A DNA stretch of 64,000 nucleotides from Phoebastria nigripes (Eukaryota > Chordata > Aves > Procellariiformes > Diomedeidae): assembly GCA_035582835.1 (NCBI GenBank), contig JAYKAV010003063.1:339219-403218 (forward strand). Direction: 5' to 3'. Position 1 is the first letter of the stretch. Each line of letters opens with the position of its first letter. The notes under the pieces are model-generated. The model was not told the origin of the DNA. It worked only from the letters and a program-made list of their open reading frames with translations, and ran no database searches. The position numbers and the translations under genes were made by a program. Below are positions 59,209 through 64,000 of the stretch, piece after piece.

Positions 59209-61966
59209 GTGTCAGGATCAATAGCCCAACTGAAGTGCATCTACACCAATGCATGCAGCATGGGCAACAAACAGGAGGAGCTGGAAGCCATTGTGCAGCT
59301 GGAAAATTATGACATAGTTGCCATCACGGAAACATGGTGGGATGACTGGCAAAACTGGAGTGCTGCAATGNATGGCTATAAGCTCTTCAGAAGGGATAGG
59401 CAAGGAAGGAGAGGCGGTGGGGTAGCTTTGTATGTTAGAGAGTGTTTTGACTGTCTGGAGCTTGACGATGGTGACGATAGGGTTAAGTGTTTGTGGGTAA
59501 GAATCAAGGGAAAAGCCAACAAGGCAGATATCATGGTGGGAGTCTGCTATAGACCACCCAACCAGAATGAAGAGGCAGACGAAATATTCTATACACAGCT
59601 GGGAGAAGTCTCACAATCGCTAGCCCTTGTTCTCGTGGGGGACTTCAACTTACCAGATGTCTGCTGGAAATACAATACAGTGGAGAGGAAACAGTCTAGG
59701 AGGTTCCTGGAGTGTATGGAAGATAACTTCCTGACACAGCTGGTGAGGGAGCCAACTAGGGAAGGTGCCCCGCTGGACCTGTTGTTTGTGAAGAGAGAAG
59801 GACTTGAGGGTGATGTGACGGTTGGAGGACGTCTTGGGCACAGTCATGAAATGATAGAGTTTTTTCGAGAAGTAAGGAGGGGGGTCAGCGGAACTGCTAC
59901 TTTGGACTTCCAGAGGGCAGACTTTGGCCTGTTTAGGAGCCTGGTTGACAGAGTCCCTTGGGAGGCAGTCCTGAAGGGCAAAGGAGTTCAGAAAGGCTGG
60001 ACATTCTCCAAGAAGGAAATCTTAAAGGCGCAGGATCAGGCCGTCCCCATGTGCAGAAAGACAAGCCAGCGGGGAAGAAGACTGGCCTGGCTGAACAGAG
60101 AGCTTTGGCTGGAACTCAGGAAAAAAAACAGAGAGTTTATGACCTTTGGAAGAAGTGGCAGGCAACTCAGGAGGACTACAAGGATGTTGTGAGGATATTC
60201 AGGGAGAAAATTAGAAGGGCCAAAGCCCAACTAGAACTTCATTTGGCTACTGCAGTAAAAAGGCAATAAAAAATGTTTCTATAAATACATTCACAACAAA
60301 AGGAGGGCTAAGGAGAATCTCCATCCTTTATTGGATGGGTGGGGAAACATAGTGTCAAAGGATGAGGAAAAGGCTGAGGTACTTAATGCCGCCTTTGCCT
60401 CAGTCTTTAATAGTAAGACCAGTTGTTCTCTGCGTACCCAGCCCCCTGGGCTGGAAGACGGACACAGAGAGCAGAACGAAGCCCCCATAATCCATGGGGA
60501 AATGGTTAGCGACCTGCTACACCACTTAGACACACACAAGTCTCTGGGGCCGGATGGGATCCACCCAAGGGTACTGAGGGAGCTGGCAGAAGTGCTCACC
60601 AAGCCACTTTCCATCGTCTATCAGCAGTCCTGGCTAACTGGAGAGGTCCCAGTTGACTGGAGGTTAGCAAATGTGATGCCCATCTACAAGAAGGGCCAGA
60701 AGGAGGATCTGGGGAACTACAGGCCTGTCAGCCTGACCTCAGTGCCAGGGAAGGTTATGGAGCAGATCATCTTGAGGGCCATCATGCGGCACGTGCAGGA
60801 CAACCAGGTGATCAGGCCCAGTCAGCATGGGTTCATGAAAGGCAGGTCCTGCTTGACTAACCTGATCTCCTTGTATGACAAGGTGACCCACTTAGTGGAT
60901 GAGGGAAAGGCTGTGGATGTTGTCTACCTGGACTTTAGAAAAGCCTTTGACACCGTTGCCTACAGCATTCTCCTGGCTGCTCATGGCTTGGACGGGCGTA
61001 CTCTTCGCTGGGTAAAAAACTGGCTGGATGGCCGGGCCCAAAGAGTTGTGGTGAATGGAGTTAAATCCAGCTGGTGGCTGGTCACAAGTGGTGTTCCCCA
61101 GGGCTGAGTATTGGGGCCAGTTCTGTTTAATATCTTTATCAACCATCTGGACAAGGGGATCGAGTGCACCCTCAGTAAGTTTGCAGATGACACCAAGTTG
61201 GGTGGCAGTGTTGATCTGCTTGAGGGTAGAAAGCCTCTACAGAGGGATCTGGACAGGCTGGATTGACGGGCTGAGGCCAACTGCATGAGGTTCAACAAGG
61301 CTAAGTGCCGGGTCCTGCACTTGNGTCACAACAACCCCATGCAATGCTACAGGCTGGGGGAAGAGTGGCTGGAAAGTTGCCTGTCAGAAAAGGACCTGGG
61401 GGTGTTGGTCGACAGCTGGCTGAATATGAGCCGGCAGTGTGCCCAGGTGGCCAAGAAGGCCAAGGGCATCCTGGCTTGTATCAGAAATAGTGTGGCCAGC
61501 AGGAGTAGGGAGGTGATTGTGCCCCTGTACTTGGCACTGGTGAGGCCGCACCTCAAATACTGTGTTCACTTTTGGGCCCCTCACTACAAGAAAGATATTG
61601 AGGTGCTGGAGCATGTCCAAAGAAGAACAACGAAGCTGGTGGGTGAAGGGTCTAGAACACAAGTCTTCTGAGGAGCGGCTGAAGGAACTGGGGTTGTTTA
61701 GTCTAGAGAAAAGGAGGCTGAGGGGAGACCTTATCTCTCTCTACAACTACCTGAAAGGAGGTTGTAGCAAGGTGGGTGTCAGCCTCTTCTCCCAAGTAGC
61801 AAGTGATAGAATGAGAGGAAATGGCCTCACGTTGTGCCAGGGGAGGTTTAGATTGGATATTAGGAAAACTTTCTTGACTGAAAGGGTTATCAAGCACTGG
61901 AACAGGCTGCCCAGGGAAGTGGTTGAGTCACCATCCCTGGAGGTATTTAAAAGACATGGCGCTTAG
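59209..61966 (+). pseudogene. CR1 ORF2 (AP-type endonuclease + reverse transcriptase), broken
   Basis: ORF2p nicks target DNA with an apurinic-type endonuclease and copies CR1 RNA from the nick. Endonuclease: YTNACSMGNKQEELEA, ITETWWDD (catalytic E), VCYRPPNQ, VGDFNLPD (catalytic D and N), PTREGAPLDLLF, then LGHSHEMIEF, where the usual S-D-H triad has lost the D codon (59842-59847). Linker WLNRELWLELRKK. RT: LGPDGIHPRVLREL (~60543), NYRPVSLTS (~60715), DFRKAFDTV (~60933), SGVPQG (61087-61104), FADDTK (61180-61197). C-terminus: [10 protein letters not shown] ... [13 protein letters not shown]. Lesions: frame change at an A8 run near 60125, another near 60265, stop TGA 61105-61107 right after SGVPQG, stop TGA 61264-61266, and a 4-bp GGGT insertion near 61640. 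Homology starts at a GTG at 59209. Clearly inactive. Confidence 0.9.
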
Positions 61967-62048
61967 GAACATGGTTTAGTGGTGGACTTGGCAGTGTTAG
62001 ATTTACGGTTGCACTCAATGATCTTAAGGGTCTTTTCCAACCTAAATG

Positions 62049-62072
62049 ATTCTATGATTCTATGATTCTATG
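62049..62072 (+). repeat. (ATTCTATG)3 CR1 3' end repeat
   Basis: Three perfect octamers, the CR1 hallmark at the 3' end, followed by ATTTTATA. Confidence 0.97.
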
Positions 62073-62514
62073 ATTTTATATTGTGTAAAATAAAGAGAGA
62101 TCCAAAATGAAAGCTTAGTGTTTCCAATAATTTTAATGGAAAGTTTACCCTTTACTTTGATAAACTAGATAGCAACCTTTCCGCCCTGACCCGGCCCTCC
62201 CCCATGCATTTTCTTCTGAAGACACTTAACTCATTTCCTCAGGAACAGCAAGTCAGGATTTAAGGTGGAGAGGCATATTGCAGTGAATTCCTACTACCCA
62301 AAATGCAGGTGATGTTTCCCATCAAGCTGCAAGGAAATTTTGAAATTTTCACATAGAAATCTTCTTCTGTGGTCAGAAGACAACATTTTTTTTTATCAAT
62401 CAGTAAGTTGGGAAAGGGAATCAAGCAAGTTGGGAAATTTGCCTTCCTTTCATAATTAGTAAAGGTAAGTTAGAATACTTGATATTTAATTTCATTTTTC
62501 ATCTTTATTAGAAA

Positions 62515-62600
62515 TTTGCAGTCTGATCTTGGGCAACTCATTAAATCTCCCTGTTATTTGTTCCTTATCTTTATATGTGGAGGTTAGTGTTTCTCCATTG
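62515..62600 (+). mobile_element. Probable MIR-type SINE relic
   Basis: GATCTTGGGCAACTCATTAAA, then TCTCCCTG and TTGTTCCTTATCTTTATA follow the well-known core order of MIR/L2 tails (TGACCTTGGGCAAGTCACTTAA, CTCTCTG, TTTCCTCATCTGTA). Clearly old. Confidence 0.55.
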
Positions 62601-63536
62601 TATCTAAAGAGGAGCTAAGATACTATGAAAAAAAAACAAAAACAAGAACAAAAATGTACAGGTAGATACCTAAAATAGCAAAACTCTTGGTTACTTTTGA
62701 GATTCAGAATTTGCAGAAATTGAGTTCACACTGTGAAAATTAAACCCAGCATAGATGGTAATGTGATATGAAAAGTAAACTACAAACAATAACAAAACCT
62801 TAGTTAAACAAGTTGTGCTTCAAAAGGGAGATGTATTATATGTCCTTATATAATTTTACCTCTGCTATACATAAAAACATTTTTTACCAAGAAATATGAG
62901 AAAATAATCGCATATGCTAGCAAAAGATATTCAGAAAAAAACTCTTTAAGAAGCATGTAAATCAGAGGTGAAAGAAATTTAAAATTTGTGTCATGAAGAA
63001 TTGACAGTTTGATGTTTTACTTCCAAATAAGAAATAGTTAATCTTTTTACAGTTACCAGTAAAACTGAATTTCCAGGCTTTAGAGAAAAATCACATATGA
63101 ATGTTGATATTTTAGTATGGAATTTTAACATGTCATTTAAAATGTTATAGTAAATTCATATTTATTTTTTATTAGTTTATTATACCAGCTGTATTACAGG
63201 CAGGACAACATGCCTATGTTAGAAATGCTTTATTTATTAAATCAGAATGTGTGGATGTAACTCTGCATTAATTGAAACATTATTTCTTCTCTACATCAAA
63301 CTATTTCCCATAGTGATAATAATAAAAGAGTTTGTCACTCCAAACAGGATTTCCTATTCCGTGTATAATACTGCCAAAAGCAAGTATACTATAAAATACT
63401 ACTATGATTTGAGTGTTACATATTAAAATGTAGCATCAACATCTGACCATGCATTTTCCCTACCTGGATGCCTCTGTTTTTCATATCCAACATTACCTGA
63501 GTCTCTCACTTCTCATCTCACAAGCCTTATATTTGA

Positions 63537-63561
63537 TTTTTTTTNTTTTTTTTTTTTTTTT
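63537..63561. repeat. Poly(T) run with one ambiguous base
   Basis: T residues with an n at 63545. Confidence 0.9.
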
Positions 63562-64000
63562 AAATCTGAGTTGTGGCTTGGCTGGAAGATTGGAGATATT
63601 ATTGCATAGTGACATAAATTATGGCTTGAGTGATTTTGTTTTAACCAGACCTTAAATTACAATTTCCTTTAGTTTCTGCCAGTGTCAAAGTCAAGAAGCA
63701 TAGTGACCTAAAAAGAATAGAAGATAAGCTGTGTCAGCTGTTAGTAACAAATAGCTGTTCTCAATAAGTTAATGTCAGAATAAAATAGAATAGACTGGTT
63801 AAAATACTATCATGATGGGTCAGCAAGTTATACATAGAGAAAACAATACAAAAATTGAAATGCAAAGGGTATATTTTAATTACTGAAATCTTAAAGAGCC
63901 ATTTTAAGTAAATAAATAAAAATGTGTTTACGCGAAAACATGAAAACTCAAACAAAATCATTAAAATCTTTTATTTCATCTTTTCACTTAAAATATGATT

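Larger units (their letters stand above)
57640..62076 (+). mobile_element. Near full-length CR1 LINE, plus strand
   Basis: About 4.4 kb, close to the known full-length CR1 size (roughly 4.5 kb). Order: short leader, ORF1 (57652-58978), spacer, ORF2 (from about 59209 to 61966), 3' UTR with GATCTTAAGGGTCTTTTCC, then three perfect ATTCTATG octamers (62049-62072). Both ORFs carry breaks, so the copy is inactive, but every domain is recognisable. CR1 normally makes no clear target duplication and none was seen. The exact 5' end is uncertain because an A-rich tract abuts it. It is the parent type of the fragment at 56.4-56.9 kb. Confidence 0.93.
62077..64000. other. AT-rich non-coding DNA
   Basis: No gene recognised. 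It contains a MIR/L2-like relic near 62.52-62.60 kb and a poly(T) at 63.54 kb. Confidence 0.55.

Noticed and set aside
1..64000. CRISPR arrays, bacterial operons, tRNA/rRNA genes, intact endogenous viral genes
   Set aside because: None seen. The repeat families, base composition and CR1 content are those of a bird nuclear genome, and only LTRs of viral elements remain.

Overview
The window looks like nuclear DNA of a bird, most likely a neoavian species, from a gene-poor intergenic region or a very long intron. Evidence seen: AT-rich background, many copies of the avian LINE CR1 ending in the ATTCTATG-type 3' octamer repeat, and several solo LTRs of endogenous-retrovirus type, two of them in 5-bp target duplications. 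No host protein-coding exon, tRNA, rRNA or other RNA gene could be supported. Single ambiguous bases (n) are scattered throughout and cluster in one CR1 copy, as expected of a draft assembly with collapsed repeat positions.

Layout. 1-6.5 kb: AT-rich DNA with a (TG)n tract, an LTR fragment (3.36-3.76 kb) and a T/G-rich tract (5.15 kb). 6.5-7.6 kb: a 5'-truncated CR1 with a long uninterrupted reverse-transcriptase frame. 7.6-20.3 kb: mostly unassigned DNA with a 272-bp LTR in a perfect CATGG duplication (12.84 kb), an 85-nt poly(A) run (15.8 kb) and an old CR1 relic (16.3 kb). 20.3-21.1 kb: CR1 on the minus strand. 26.6-28.6 kb: a GC-rich LTR, a 68-bp/68-bp inverted repeat and a second kind of LTR-like repeat. 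29.6-30.4 kb: CR1 on the minus strand. 35.7-37.8 kb: two LTR-type repeats and a CR1 remnant. 40.0-43.3 kb: a ~1-kb LTR with an internal ~45-bp tandem array, a 1.3-kb CR1 and an LTR-like stretch. 48.0-49.5 kb: CR1 plus a solo LTR in a perfect CATCC duplication. 49.9-51.4 kb: AT-rich DNA dense in homeodomain/POU/SOX-like words, candidate conserved non-coding elements. 55.0-56.9 kb: a second copy of the GC-rich LTR and a short CR1. 57.6-62.1 kb: a near full-length CR1 with recognisable ORF1 (zinc-finger/coiled-coil and SGNH esterase) and ORF2 (endonuclease plus reverse transcriptase), both broken.

How the parts relate: the only coding material is CR1. ORF1p is the RNA-binding/esterase partner and ORF2p nicks DNA and reverse-transcribes the element; the truncated copies are products of that process. 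All copies seen here are defective or 5'-truncated. The LTRs are solo or truncated and no internal viral gene was found. I did not find a new biological system. The most useful leads are the near-identical LTR core at 27 and 55 kb, the inverted repeat at 27.5-27.9 kb, a frame-breaking duplication shared by two CR1 copies, and the candidate conserved elements near 50-51 kb.
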